Positions 1 to 9,372 of a stretch of DNA of 64,000 nucleotides are shown piece by piece. The notes beneath the pieces were generated by a model. That model worked only from the letters and a program-made list of their open reading frames with translations, searched no databases and was not told where the DNA came from. The position numbers were made by a program, and so were the translations under genes. Each line of letters starts with the position of its first letter. The stretch's first letter is position 1. This DNA comes from Ferrimicrobium sp. (GTDB lineage: Bacteria; Actinomycetota; Acidimicrobiia; Acidimicrobiales; Acidimicrobiaceae): NCBI RefSeq assembly GCF_027319265.1, contig NZ_DAHVNP010000031.1, forward strand, positions 62,001 through 126,000, in the 5' to 3' direction.

Positions 1-2
1 AA

Positions 3-107
3 ATCGCCGATTCTCATTTTGGACTTGCTGGGGCGATCGGCGTTGGTGGGGCCTTCATCGGGTTGGCAGCGTTGGTCTCGCTCTTCCAACGCACAGGTGC
101 TGCGTGA
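3..107 (+). CDS. C-terminal end of a membrane protein (cut by window edge)
   Basis: The reading frame enters from the window edge and ends at TGA 105-107, giving about 34 residues. They form one glycine/alanine-rich hydrophobic helix (LAGAIGVGGAFIGLAALVSL) followed by a short polar tail, FQRTGAA. This is the usual ending of a multi-pass transporter such as an MFS or DHA permease, but the family cannot be fixed from one helix. The frame has no start codon in the window. tRNA-Cys lies convergently 90 bases downstream. The frame is seen directly; its identity as a transporter is inferred. Confidence 0.45.
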   Translation: MADSHFGLAGAIGVGGAFIGLAALVSLFQRTGAA

Positions 108-196
108 AACGCGATGACGGCAACGACCGGTGACTGAAGGCTCTGTGGACGACCGGATGGGCGGTGAGCCGCTCGGTCAGCGGACTCACCAAATGT

Positions 197-270
197 TGGA
201 GGCGGCGAGCGGATTCGAACCGCTGTGCAAGGCTTTGCAGGCCTCTGCCTAACCACTCGGCCACACCGCC
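197..270 (-). tRNA. tRNA-Cys (GCA)
   Basis: Read on the minus strand, this folds as a full cloverleaf. The acceptor arm GGCGGTG pairs with CGCCGCC, with one G-U pair. The T arm is AGCGG-TTCGAAT-CCGCT. The anticodon loop carries GCA, for Cys UGC/UGU codons. The discriminator base is U and the 3' CCA is encoded, at 197-199. The minus strand just upstream has a weak promoter-like pair, TTGCTG and TAGGTT 17 bases apart, but it sits very close to the tRNA 5' end. Confidence 0.95.
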
Positions 271-352
271 AGTAACCTATAGGAGACTAATCGGGACAGC
301 AATCTGAACCGATCGAGTTGGCTGAGTCCGTGAGAATGGAACAAGATAGATC

Positions 353-862
353 GTGAACAGACGTAAGGTGATAGGTTGGAGCGCCGGAGTGGGGGTTATC
401 GCCGTGGTCAGCATTGGAACGTTGGCGGCGATTCCAAGTGGTGGTCAGAAGCCAACGCAAATTCCAATACCGGGCTCTGCGACGACAGCGCTGCCACAGC
501 TGCAGCGGCTAGGTCCTGACGGTGAGATTCCCAAGAACATCGCTGAGACAGTATTGGTGCCGGTTGGGATGGTGCCAAGGACCTATAAGAATCTTAACCC
601 TCAGGGCACGAATTTTGATGGGTACGTTTTGTACCGGTCTCCTATGAGTCCGAGTCAGATTCTCGCTTTCTTCAAGGCTGCACTTCCGGACGCCGGTTGG
701 CATCTCTACAACGCGAGCGTTACCAAGGGCCAGGATGTCATCTTGGCGTCCAAGGCGGGAAACGACGGCTTCTACTGGGAGGTGGGTATCAAGGACCCCT
801 TTCCTAGTCGGGGCGTAGGCAGCGACCTTCAACTGCGCGTCATTCAGATCAGCTTCTCATGA
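353..862 (+). CDS. Membrane-anchored or exported protein of unknown function
   Basis: This is a 169-residue protein from a GTG start. It begins MNRRKV and has one hydrophobic segment at about residues 7-27, which is a signal anchor or uncleaved signal peptide. A low-complexity Pro/Thr linker follows. The C-terminal part, about residues 55-169, contains YRSPMSPSQILAFFKAALPD and a GWHLY motif. That pattern resembles small extracytoplasmic domains of actinobacterial membrane proteins, but I do not recognise a named family. Its stop overlaps the start of the flavin reductase gene by 4 bases (ATGA), so the two are translationally coupled and probably act in the same process at the membrane. Confidence 0.7.
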   Translation: MNRRKVIGWSAGVGVIAVVSIGTLAAIPSGGQKPTQIPIPGSATTALPQLQRLGPDGEIPKNIAETVLVPVGMVPRTYKNLNPQGTNFDGYVLYRSPMSPSQILAFFKAALPDAGWHLYNASVTKGQDVILASKAGNDGFYWEVGIKDPFPSRGVGSDLQLRVIQISFS

Positions 863-2082
863 GGGTGCTGGTTGTTGGTGCAGGCCCTGCGGGATCGCTC
901 ACAGCTACCCTGCTGGCCAGGGGTGGCCATACGGTCGTTCTGATCGATCGGTCGACCTTTCCGAGGGACAAGGCGTGCGGGGATGTGATTGGTCCGTTGG
1001 CTCTCTCCGTGCTGGAGCAGGTAGGGGTGCGCCTCCCTGGGGACGCGCATCGGATCGGGTCGATGTGGCTTGGGTTCGAAGGCGACGAGATGCTGATGCC
1101 AGCCCGGCCCGGGTTGGGTCATCGGGGTTACGGCTTGACGATCCGACGCAAGGACTTTGACGATATTCTTTACCGCATGGCGATCTCGGAAGGGGCTGAG
1201 AGCCGCGTGGGGGTAGTCGGTGCTGTTGAGCGGCGGGGTAGCCGCTTGCGAGCTCACCTTGATGGGGTTGACGAGGAGTTCGACGTGGTAGTGGGTGCTG
1301 ACGGGGCAAACTCTGCTGTTGCGCGAGCAATGGGGATGGTTGATCTCGATCGTGTCCTCCTCGGATTTGCCTTACGGCGACATGTATCGGGTTCCACACT
1401 CACGGATCGCGTTGATCTTTTGCTCGAGGGTCGAGAGATGGTGACTCCGGGGTACGGGTGGGTCTTTGATCAGGGTAGCGATCAGCTGAACCTTGGCATT
1501 GGGGTCGGCGTTGGTGCACAACGGGCTCGTGCAAAAGGGGCACGTGAGCTCTTAGACCGCTATGAGCAGGATCTGGTTGATCGCAACATCATCACCACGG
1601 TTGGGACACATCAGGAGATGGGTGGCTGGTTGAAGATGGGGCTCGTTGGCACACGAGTCGCTGCGGAGGGGGTCTATCTCGTGGGAGATGCAGCAGGCCT
1701 TGTGAACCCACTCCAGGGCGAAGGGATCGCCGCGGCACTTACCAGTGCGTCGCTGTGCGCGACAGTGATCGACCGATGGGGTGCCAACGGCGATGTGGCC
1801 TATCGTCGCGCCATCGATCAGCATTTTCGCAAGTTTTTGACCACCGGTTACACGATCCAACGTGTGGCACTCGAGCACCCCAAGGCCACGCGTGTCGCGA
1901 TGCAGTCGCTGGTTCGCCTCGGCCGTCGCTCTGAGCGTCTCGCCAGCGGTTGGGGCATCTTCTGGAATGATTTGACCGCGTATTCGGGTCGTCAGCCAGG
2001 GGCTCGTGCCGCCAGACTGGCGCTGGGGCTGGGTCAAGGGGTGACAAACTTGACACCAGCACGGCCATCCTGGCGAGACTAG
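859..2082 (+). CDS. FAD-dependent oxidoreductase, geranylgeranyl reductase family
   Basis: This is a 407-residue flavoprotein of the GGR/MenJ type, which reduces double bonds of isoprenoid chains such as those of menaquinone or lipids. The N-terminus has the FAD Rossmann motif VVGAGPAGSLTATLLA, followed by an acidic strand end (VLID) and PRDKACGD, typical of the family. Near residue 275 is the second FAD motif YLVGDAAGLVNPLQGEGIAA. The length fits the family (about 400). It is translationally coupled to the membrane-anchored protein upstream. The family call is firm, but the substrate (menaquinone side chain or another polyprenyl) is inferred only from relatives. Confidence 0.85.
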   Translation: MRVLVVGAGPAGSLTATLLARGGHTVVLIDRSTFPRDKACGDVIGPLALSVLEQVGVRLPGDAHRIGSMWLGFEGDEMLMPARPGLGHRGYGLTIRRKDFDDILYRMAISEGAESRVGVVGAVERRGSRLRAHLDGVDEEFDVVVGADGANSAVARAMGMVDLDRVLLGFALRRHVSGSTLTDRVDLLLEGREMVTPGYGWVFDQGSDQLNLGIGVGVGAQRARAKGARELLDRYEQDLVDRNIITTVGTHQEMGGWLKMGLVGTRVAAEGVYLVGDAAGLVNPLQGEGIAAALTSASLCATVIDRWGANGDVAYRRAIDQHFRKFLTTGYTIQRVALEHPKATRVAMQSLVRLGRRSERLASGWGIFWNDLTAYSGRQPGARAARLALGLGQGVTNLTPARPSWRD

Positions 2083-2193
2083 AAGGCAACGAGGCTATCG
2101 ACGGGATGTATCACGGCCCAACGGTCACCGTCTTTGGCCGGGCGCCGCAGGCGTAGCCAGCAAAGCGAGCTGGTGGCCCAGATGTTGCGTAGG

Positions 2194-2736
2194 TTACGGT
2201 ATGGCCGGTAGACCATCGATACTACGGGCATTGTGGCGCTTACGGTAGTTCTTTAGACCGTCGCTGCCCTTGGCTGCAAGCCAGTTTTCAAGCCGGTCGC
2301 GTTGGCGCATCTGGGCGGCCATCGGTACACCATAACCACAGGAGTTAGTGACGCTCGCAATGGTGATCAAGATGATGGCACGGGCACCCTCTCGTTCGGG
2401 AAACTTTGTGATCAAGGAATCATACCGTGATCCACCCGGCAGGAGTGGTTGTCCACTGCCATAGATTCGTAGGATGTTCGGTACTCCACCGAAGGAGCAG
2501 AACATCAGCGTTATCCGCCCGTTCTCGCGTAGATGGGCGATCGTCTCTGCCCCGGAACCAGTCAAGTCTAGATACGCGATATGTCGGGCATCGGGCACAT
2601 AGAGAGTATCACGCAGACCCTTTGGCGAACAGTTGATGTGGCCATGGTCGCTGAGCGGTGCGGTCGCAACGAAGAAGAGCTCCTGGCCGTGGATGAAGTT
2701 GATGTCATCGGTGGTGAGCTCAACATGTGTAGTCAT
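2194..2736 (-). CDS. Pyridoxamine 5'-phosphate oxidase-family flavin protein
   Basis: This protein has about 180 residues from the ATG at 2736 (MTTHVELT). The reading frame stays open to an ATG at 2784, but the extra 16 residues are not conserved-looking. The split-barrel PPOX fold is indicated by FFVATAPLSDHGHINCSPKG near the N-terminus, which is the usual PPOX substrate/FMN strand pair. It is followed by YLDLTGSGAETIAHLRENGR and ITLMFCSFGG. The C-terminal half is helical. Members bind FMN, F420 or heme and act as reductases or oxidases of unknown substrates. The gene stands alone, convergent with the GGR flavoprotein. The exact reaction cannot be told. Confidence 0.8.
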   Translation of the reverse strand: MTTHVELTTDDINFIHGQELFFVATAPLSDHGHINCSPKGLRDTLYVPDARHIAYLDLTGSGAETIAHLRENGRITLMFCSFGGVPNILRIYGSGQPLLPGGSRYDSLITKFPEREGARAIILITIASVTNSCGYGVPMAAQMRQRDRLENWLAAKGSDGLKNYRKRHNARSIDGLPAIP

Positions 2737-3588
2737 CTTCTTGAATCTAGCGAAGGACTCTCCCAGGCTGAGCGTAGAACGCAAGAATCGTCGTTAATTC
2801 TAGGCATCGTGGGCGAGGTCACTCATATCGTCGTCGATGCGGGCTAACGAAGGTCGGATTCGTTCCTGGTCGCGGGTGTTCCGATCAGGTTTGCGAAGGC
2901 ATCGTCAGTGACTGCGTCGTGCGTGCACCCCATCCCTGGTCTTGACCCCTTCGCTGTGTGAAGGAGTACATATCGCTAGGGTCTCGCGGCAACCGTGATC
3001 GCGTGACCAACGACGTTGCAGGCGATCGTGAACAACCAAACTGGACATGCCGGAACGGTGCAGTAGCCGCTACTGTTCGCATGTGGTTAGGGGTCGCCAA
3101 ACACCATTACCGTTCTTTCGGCGTGCCACCAATCTTCTCGAGGGCTCACAATCGGGGAGTGCGGCTTAGTGACAGGGATGACGGCTGACCAGCGGTACTG
3201 CCCCGGTAGCGGACGCACCATACCCTTGGCAGCTCCAGGAAATACTTGGTCATCGATTCGGTGATGATGCTTGGTTGTGACCGCTGACTTGTTGCACCAT
3301 CTCAACCATTGGATTCACTCGTATGTCGTGTTGGTGAATCGATCGCGCATGCATGGGCAGCGGAGGTGATCATTCCCGACATTGCAGGGAAGCGTGGTGT
3401 GATCGACTATCGACAAGAACGAGGTATGGGTTCGTGGCGGCCGTCACTGAGGTCGTTAACAGTGGCTGACCTTCGGTGGCGTCCGATAGGCATTGGTACA
3501 CAGCCTCGGCGGTTGGGGCTGTCAGTGTTGGTGATAGGGGCGTTGTCGTCCTAGGCTTGAGCGAAGGAGATGGGTGTGAAGGAGGATT
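2737..3588. other. Intergenic region, about 850 bases, no supported gene
   Basis: The open frames here are short (under 100 codons), lack good ribosome sites and encode no recognisable motif. No tRNA, riboswitch fold or strong terminator is evident. The right end must hold the promoter and leader of pheA-tyrA. A small stem (CAGCC/GGCTG) near 3500-3523 is the only local fold noticed, and it has no T-tract. Confidence 0.5.
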
Positions 3589-4506
3589 TTGTTGGTGGTG
3601 AACCATGAACGGCCGATGATCTGTTTCGCAGGACCGCTTGGCAGCTCTGATCATCGGGTCATTGAGCTCTTTGGTTTTACCGATTTTGATCCGCTTCCCA
3701 TGCCCTCAGTGGAGCAGGTTATCTTTACGGTATCCACCACACCCGGCCTCCTCGGAGTGCTTCCAATCGAGAACTCAACTGAGGGCGAACTAACGCTTAC
3801 CCTCGATCGACTGATCTTTGATGCTGAAGATGCGTTTATTATTGGCGAGGCTGTTCTTGCCGAAGAGATCTGGGGATTCTCTCTCAACGGGGAAGCATCG
3901 GTTCATACGGTGATCTCTCACTCGATGATCCTTGATCTCTGTGCGGATTTCATTCGTCATCGCGGCTTGCATGTCCGGCATGCTGTCTCCACGAAGGCCG
4001 CCTGTGATGAAGTAGTGAGCACCCGAGACCCAGGATTGATGGCGCTCGCGCCGCCGAGTGTCGGTGCACAGGCAGGACTCAATGCCGTGGCGACTGAGGT
4101 GGCACAGGTGAGTGAGTTGCGGACCCGGTACGCCTTGGTGGCGAATGCCTTACCTGCTCCAACGGGTGCCGATCGGACGATGCTCGCAATCGTTCCCCGG
4201 TTCGACGCTGTTGGCGCGCTGAGCGAGATCGCCAATCACTTTAAAAACCATGATGTCAATATGTCATCGATCCTATCGCGCCCGCTGGCGGGTGAGCGAG
4301 ATGTCCATTGCTTTGTCGTTGTGGCTGATGGACATGCCAACGTGGAGCCGGTGCGTTCGTTGCTGCGTTCCCTCTTGCGGGCCGGTCATCAAGTCAAGTT
4401 GATGGGCTGCTATCCGCGTTGGACAGCCAAAGAGGTCGTCACTCCTTCGACTCAGCTTCCTCGCGGAGTACTCTCCTATGAGGAGGCTTCCGGTCCGGAG
4501 GCGTAG
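3589..4506 (+). CDS. pheA: Prephenate dehydratase
   Basis: This enzyme converts prephenate to phenylpyruvate in phenylalanine synthesis. The catalytic PDT domain (about residues 10-190) shows VLPIENSTEGELT and ALAPPSVGAQAGL, with an RTRY segment where the family has TRF. A C-terminal ACT domain (about 200-290) begins MLAIVPRFDAVGALSEIANHF and contains SSILSRPLAG, the phenylalanine-binding ESRP-like site. Feedback inhibition by Phe is therefore expected. The start is uncertain: a strong GGAGGA lies at 3581-3586, so TTG 3592 or GTG 3595 fit the spacing better than TTG 3589. tyrA follows at once, so the two prephenate branches are one operon. Confidence 0.93.
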   Translation: MLVVNHERPMICFAGPLGSSDHRVIELFGFTDFDPLPMPSVEQVIFTVSTTPGLLGVLPIENSTEGELTLTLDRLIFDAEDAFIIGEAVLAEEIWGFSLNGEASVHTVISHSMILDLCADFIRHRGLHVRHAVSTKAACDEVVSTRDPGLMALAPPSVGAQAGLNAVATEVAQVSELRTRYALVANALPAPTGADRTMLAIVPRFDAVGALSEIANHFKNHDVNMSSILSRPLAGERDVHCFVVVADGHANVEPVRSLLRSLLRAGHQVKLMGCYPRWTAKEVVTPSTQLPRGVLSYEEASGPEA

Positions 4507-4516
4507 GAACGCGTGC

Positions 4517-5536
4517 ATGAGGATTGGTAATGAGGTGGTTACGCCGGTAGGTATCGTCGGACTAGGCCATATGGGCGCATCGCTCGCCGGAGCACTCGTT
4601 GGCAATGTCGGCGTGGTTGGCTATGATCTGAATCCGGCGTCGATGGATACCGTTGCGCAAAGGTTTTCGATCACGACGGCCGAGTCCCTCGACGATCTTG
4701 TTCGACGGAGTCAGTTGATTGTACTTGCTGTTCCGACGCCGTCGATCGAAGAGACGCTCGATCAGCTCGACGGCGTGGCTATCTCGCTTGGCGTCCGCCC
4801 AATCGTCTGTGATATCGCATCAGTGAAGAGCGGATTGGTGGCACATGAGGACCCTCCGTCGTCGTTGCGCTATGTGAGTTTGCATCCGATGGCGGGTAGG
4901 GAGGGGAATGGGGCCGAGAGCGCAGACCCCACGATTTTTGCGGGCGCCAACTGGGCAGTTGTGCTGTCCGGCCAAGAGGAACCGGAGGCGTTGGCTCGGG
5001 CATTGATGGTTCCGCTGGTGTTGGGCAACGGGGTCCTACCGATCGCTTTGGCGGAGCACGACCGTGCTATCGCGATGATCTCGACGTTGCCCCATGTCAC
5101 TGCGATAGCACTCGGACGCCTTGTCGGCCAGGTGCCGGATCGTCAATTGCTGCGGAGGCTGGCAGCCGGTTCGATACGTGATGGCGTACGTGTGGCTCGA
5201 ACCGATCCCATGCGGATTGTAGAGATGTTCTACCCAAACCGTGCACAGTTAGCTGGTGCCATCGACGCTCTTGTCCGAGAGTTAGAGGACTGTCGTGACC
5301 ATTTGGTTGATGAACAGTGGCTGCTCGCGTGGACACGCGCGGGCCATGAGGGGGCGTGCTCTCTCGATGAGGTTGGTGGCAGGAACTTCGTGCTCCATGT
5401 ATCGCGGACGATGCTGGTGAGTGAGCTCCTTCGCCTTGGAGCAGTTGGTGCCATGCTTGTGGAGCTCAACGCTGTTGAGGGTGGGTTTGTCCTCGGCCTA
5501 ATCGACGGCCAATCGAGTAGAGATACGACGTCGTAG
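4517..5536 (+). CDS. tyrA: Prephenate dehydrogenase
   Basis: This NAD(P)-dependent enzyme turns prephenate into 4-hydroxyphenylpyruvate for tyrosine. The Rossmann motif VGIVGLGHMGASLAGAL is near the N-terminus. It is followed by VCDIASVKSG, HPMAGREGNGAESADP (the HPMAG active-site strand) and HDRAIAMISTLPHVTA, all typical of TyrA. An ATG at 4517 is preferred because it lies just after pheA (stop 4506) with TAGGA upstream. The frame is open back to 4478 inside pheA. Length is about 339 residues. There is no clear C-terminal ACT domain. The 3' end overlaps the convergent GGDEF-EAL gene by 39 bases. Confidence 0.92.
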   Translation: MRIGNEVVTPVGIVGLGHMGASLAGALVGNVGVVGYDLNPASMDTVAQRFSITTAESLDDLVRRSQLIVLAVPTPSIEETLDQLDGVAISLGVRPIVCDIASVKSGLVAHEDPPSSLRYVSLHPMAGREGNGAESADPTIFAGANWAVVLSGQEEPEALARALMVPLVLGNGVLPIALAEHDRAIAMISTLPHVTAIALGRLVGQVPDRQLLRRLAAGSIRDGVRVARTDPMRIVEMFYPNRAQLAGAIDALVRELEDCRDHLVDEQWLLAWTRAGHEGACSLDEVGGRNFVLHVSRTMLVSELLRLGAVGAMLVELNAVEGGFVLGLIDGQSSRDTTS

Positions 5537-7444
5537 TTCGATGCCGAGTCGACAAAATTCCTTTACCATGGCACTATCGTTGGCACCGAGCACCTGTTGG
5601 GCCAGTTCGTGCTGGGCCTGATGGAGCGCAATGAGATCGGGGTCTCCAAGATTGCTTGCAACTTGGCACGCCTTCTCTGCCAGAGGCCCCTCGTGCCCAC
5701 TGGCAGCGAGCGCGAGGATTGCACGTTCCCAGCGGAAGCCTTGTACCGCTGCGACGACGGCGGGGTACGATTGCATAGCAGCGATGGGGAGTGGGTTGGG
5801 AAGAGCGAGCACCGCGGTGATCGGCAACGGACGGCTCAGTGCATAACCCTGACCGAGTTGTGCCCCGAGGGCATGGAGCACGGGAAGCATCCGTGGATCC
5901 TCAATGCCCTCGATGACGAGTTCGACCTCCATCAGATGGCTCAGATCGATAGCCACGGTCATCAAGGGCAAGCCAACGTTGAGTAGGTCAATGGGCTCCG
6001 AGAAGGCCCGGTCGAGCTTGATTTCATCAAAGGGAAAGCTCATGATACGCGAAAGAGACGCATATCCAGTCCCAAAGTCGTCGAGTGCGATGTGATGGCC
6101 AGCGCTCTTCAGGAGAGCGAGTGGAGCATAGGCGAGCGAGACGAGATCCTGGTTCTCGGTGATCTCGATCCTCAGCTGATGAGGTAAGAGTCCACGTTGA
6201 CGCCAGATGGCAATGATCGTGCGAGCGTAGTTCTCATCGGAGATGAGGTCGGGTTCAATATTGATCGCTACTGGCGTCTCGACGCCGTGCTTTTCGATGT
6301 CTTCGGCCACTTGGGTGAGCACGACCTCAAAGAGCCTGCGCCGTTCCTCGCGAACGAGCGTATCGATAAAGTCCTCAGGACCAACGAGACCAGAGGCGAC
6401 CCGCAGACGCACCAGGGCTTCGTACTGGGTGATCCGTCCAGTGCCGAGATCAACGATCGGCTGGTAGCGCACCTCAAGATTATCCCCTGCAACGGAGATG
6501 GTGGAGCGAAGGCCAGCCGTAGTGCTGGGCTCGTGCTGGGTGTGATCCGTTGGCATAGTCACCAGGTGGAGGCCAGGCTCCGTGCCAGTGACGAGGGCCT
6601 GTGAGAGTGCCCCTTCTGCAATGCTAAGCAAAAGCATTGGGTCGGCATTTTCCCGCCATGAGATGGCGAGCCCTGCGTACCACGCTGGAGGATCTTCATC
6701 CTCGACAACAGGCCGTAAGGAACCAATTGTGCCAAGCTCTCGTGTGATGATCGCAAGTACCTCCTCGCGGTCATGAGCGGCCTCGACGAGGAGAGCGAAG
6801 GTGGTGTCGCCAAGACGAGCGACTGTGTCCGTTGAACGTGTAACGGAGCCGAGTCGTTTCGCCAGCTGTACCAGCAGGCGATCATGATCGCGAGGATCGG
6901 ATTCGATGCTCTTGTCGGTGGAGGTCAGTGCATAGACGTCGAGGAGGGCGAGCGCTACTTGGGTATGGGAACGCTCTGCTCGGAGCAGGCTTGCCGTCAA
7001 GGCATCGATAAATCCGCGCCGATTGATCAGTCCAGTTAAGGCGTCATGATGGCTGAGAGCGAGTGCGGATCGCAGCTCTGCTCGGTGACGCCGGTCCAAT
7101 GTATCCATTGCCCTTGCTTGAAGGCGTTGGCGTTGTTGGGTGACCATGTCGGGGTTGAGGTCCGGTCGATCCCTCGTGATCGTCCCTGCAAGGGCGTCGA
7201 TGAGGGTGAGTGTTGTGGACGGGGGGTAGCCCAATCGCTGGAGCGTGATAGCAGTGAGTTCTGCACTCTTTCTGCTCGCGCTAGGGTCCATAAGCGTTGG
7301 TGTCAGAGCGAGCAGCAACGGTGCCAACACATCGGAGGTGAGCAACCGCTCCGGATCGTCGAGATTGCTGAGTATCTCCGAGAGAATCTCCTCAACAGTT
7401 GCTGGATCACCCAACCACGGCTCAGTTGGATAGGAATGATACAT
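5498..7444 (-). CDS. GGDEF-EAL protein with degenerate GGDEF; probable c-di-GMP phosphodiesterase
   Basis: This is a soluble protein of 648 residues. Residues 1-130 form a helical region I do not recognise. A GGDEF domain follows (about 128-285); it keeps DALTGLINRRGF, but the active site reads RLGDTTFALLVE, so cyclase activity should be lost. The EAL domain (about 322-555) has YEALVRL, AINIEPDLI, RIEITE, LDDFGTGYASL, IKLDR, EGIED and GQGYAL, which are all the metal and catalytic positions expected of an active phosphodiesterase. The last 90 residues are helical and not a known output domain. The dead GGDEF may bind GTP to tune the EAL domain, as known for other such proteins. No signal peptide or TM is seen. 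Confidence 0.9.
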   Translation of the reverse strand: MYHSYPTEPWLGDPATVEEILSEILSNLDDPERLLTSDVLAPLLLALTPTLMDPSASRKSAELTAITLQRLGYPPSTTLTLIDALAGTITRDRPDLNPDMVTQQRQRLQARAMDTLDRRHRAELRSALALSHHDALTGLINRRGFIDALTASLLRAERSHTQVALALLDVYALTSTDKSIESDPRDHDRLLVQLAKRLGSVTRSTDTVARLGDTTFALLVEAAHDREEVLAIITRELGTIGSLRPVVEDEDPPAWYAGLAISWRENADPMLLLSIAEGALSQALVTGTEPGLHLVTMPTDHTQHEPSTTAGLRSTISVAGDNLEVRYQPIVDLGTGRITQYEALVRLRVASGLVGPEDFIDTLVREERRRLFEVVLTQVAEDIEKHGVETPVAINIEPDLISDENYARTIIAIWRQRGLLPHQLRIEITENQDLVSLAYAPLALLKSAGHHIALDDFGTGYASLSRIMSFPFDEIKLDRAFSEPIDLLNVGLPLMTVAIDLSHLMEVELVIEGIEDPRMLPVLHALGAQLGQGYALSRPLPITAVLALPNPLPIAAMQSYPAVVAAVQGFRWERAILALAASGHEGPLAEKACQVASNLGDPDLIALHQAQHELAQQVLGANDSAMVKEFCRLGIELRRRISTRLAVD

Positions 7445-7699
7445 GACGTCTCTCGATCCTTCGTAAGCGATCCCTAGGCCAAGGGCCGACTTGAGCGATC
7501 CTCGCTAAGCCTACCTACCTGTTGTGTTGCTAACCTTGGTTGGCAAAGCCCATTCTACCCGACGACGAGGGGCCTCGTTGAGGAGTTGGCCGATGTTTTG
7601 TGTTGGGGTACTGCGATGAGGCGGGAGGCGTCGCTGGGATGCCTGGTAGCCATGGTAGAACTTTGATAGGCTACAGTTCGGACGGCGAAAGGGAAGATC

Positions 7700-9367
7700 A
7701 TGGAATCGACGATGCAACAGGGTGCACTGACAGTGGCAGGCATACTTCGTTATGGGTCGCAAGCTTTTCCGGATGCAGAGGTGATCACCTACGATGGTAC
7801 CGATGGCGTTCGCGCTTGTTTTTCGGAGGTTGCGGAGCGGGCTGCACGACTCGCCGGTGCTTTAGCTGGGATCGGGATCAGTCCTTCAGACAGAGTAGGG
7901 ACTTTCTGTTTTAATCATCAACAACACCTCGAGGCGTACCTCGGTATCCCCGCCATGGGGGCAGTGATCCATACGCTGAACCTCAGGCTCGCACCCGATC
8001 AACTCGGATATGTCATCGATGATGCGGGTGATCGTGCCATCATCGCCGATGGAATGATGTTGCCACAGTTGGCACAGGTGCTCGAGGCCTGCCCGAGCGT
8101 TGCAACGGTCATTGTGGTGGGTGCGACCGCCGATGCTGCCATCAAGGAGCAGATAGCCAAACGGTGTAAGGTGCTCGATTACGAAGAGTTTCTGCGCGAT
8201 GCGGCTCCGGTGGTAGAGTGGCCCGACGTCGTAGAGACCGATGCCGCGATGATCTGTTATAGCTCAGGGACCACCGGCAATCCAAAGGGCGTGGTGTATT
8301 CGCATCGTTCCACGTACCTGCACGCCATCAGTGCGTTACCTCTCTATAGCCAGCGGAGCTGGAATATCCTGGAGTCGAAGGGTGATGTAGCGCTCATCGT
8401 GGTACCGATGTTTCACGCCGCAGCGTGGGGGGCGCCCTATGCCTGCTGGTTCACCGGTTCGACCATGATTATGCCTGGACGTTTCCTACAGGCAGAACCG
8501 CTCGCGGCAATGATCGAACGCTTCCATCCGACGCTCTCCTCAGGGGTGCCGACGATCTGGAATGATCTGTTGAACTATCTTGAATCACATCCTACCGATG
8601 TCTCGAGTTTGCGGATGTTGACCTCCGGAGGATCGGCAACGCCTCGATCGCTGATCGAAACCTACCTCGAGCACTACAACATTCCTGTGGTTTCAGGGTG
8701 GGGCATGACGGAGACTTCACCGGTCTGTACCCTGGCCATTCCGCCCTCAGGCACTCCTCGTGAGCGCCTTGTTGACTACCTTGCGACAGCGGGGAAGGTC
8801 GTTCCTGGTGTCGAGTTGCGTATTGTGGACGATCAGCAGCAGGTCCAACCCTGGGATGGCAAGGCGCTCGGGGAGATTGAGGTGCGCGGTCCGTGGATTA
8901 CCGCAGGGTACTTGGGGGGTCGAGGAGGTGAGAACTTCGACGACGGGTGGCTTCGAACCGGAGATATCGCCACAGTCGACAGGGAGGGCTATGTGAGGAT
9001 TGTTGATCGCACCAAGGATGTGATCAAGTCCGGTGGAGAGTGGATCTCGTCCATTGAACTCGAGAATGCCATTATGGCCCACCCGAAGGTGGCAGAGGCT
9101 GCCGTGATCGCCGTCCCCGACGATCGCTGGTTTGAGCGCCCGCTCGCTTTCGTGGTGGTAAAACCGGGAGAGGATCTCGAGGTCGGAGAGCTCCGCGATT
9201 TTCTCGCTACCCGAATCGTCAAGTGGTGGTTGCCAGAGCGGTTTTCCTTTGTCGAGGCTATTCCGCGCACGTCGGTGGGTAAGTTCCACAAGAAGGTGTT
9301 GCGAGAGGGATACCAAGCAGGCAACTATGCGATCCATGAGGTGAAACGAACCCAAAGTGAGGAGTAG
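7700..9367 (+). CDS. Fatty-acyl-CoA ligase (AMP-binding, FadD-like)
   Basis: This is a 555-residue ANL-superfamily enzyme that activates a carboxylic acid to its CoA ester through an acyl-adenylate. The P-loop-like A3 motif is YSSGTTGNPKGVVYSH, and A5 is GWGMTETSP. The A7/A8 region reads DGWLRTGDIATVDREGYVRI followed by DRTKDVIKSGGEWISS. The A10 lysine is in TSVGKFHKK. The sequence around A8 (KSGGEWISSIELE) is typical of medium- and long-chain acyl-CoA ligases. It starts at ATG 7700 after GGGAAG. It is followed by a 74-residue protein and acetoacetyl-CoA synthetase in one operon, which suggests fatty acid or ketone-body type catabolism. The exact chain length is not readable. Confidence 0.9.
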   Translation: MESTMQQGALTVAGILRYGSQAFPDAEVITYDGTDGVRACFSEVAERAARLAGALAGIGISPSDRVGTFCFNHQQHLEAYLGIPAMGAVIHTLNLRLAPDQLGYVIDDAGDRAIIADGMMLPQLAQVLEACPSVATVIVVGATADAAIKEQIAKRCKVLDYEEFLRDAAPVVEWPDVVETDAAMICYSSGTTGNPKGVVYSHRSTYLHAISALPLYSQRSWNILESKGDVALIVVPMFHAAAWGAPYACWFTGSTMIMPGRFLQAEPLAAMIERFHPTLSSGVPTIWNDLLNYLESHPTDVSSLRMLTSGGSATPRSLIETYLEHYNIPVVSGWGMTETSPVCTLAIPPSGTPRERLVDYLATAGKVVPGVELRIVDDQQQVQPWDGKALGEIEVRGPWITAGYLGGRGGENFDDGWLRTGDIATVDREGYVRIVDRTKDVIKSGGEWISSIELENAIMAHPKVAEAAVIAVPDDRWFERPLAFVVVKPGEDLEVGELRDFLATRIVKWWLPERFSFVEAIPRTSVGKFHKKVLREGYQAGNYAIHEVKRTQSEE

Positions 9368-9372
9368 TAGTC

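Noticed and set aside
1552-2037. 161-codon antisense frame inside the GGR flavoprotein gene
   Set aside because: A shadow of a well-supported gene, with no ribosome site and no motif.
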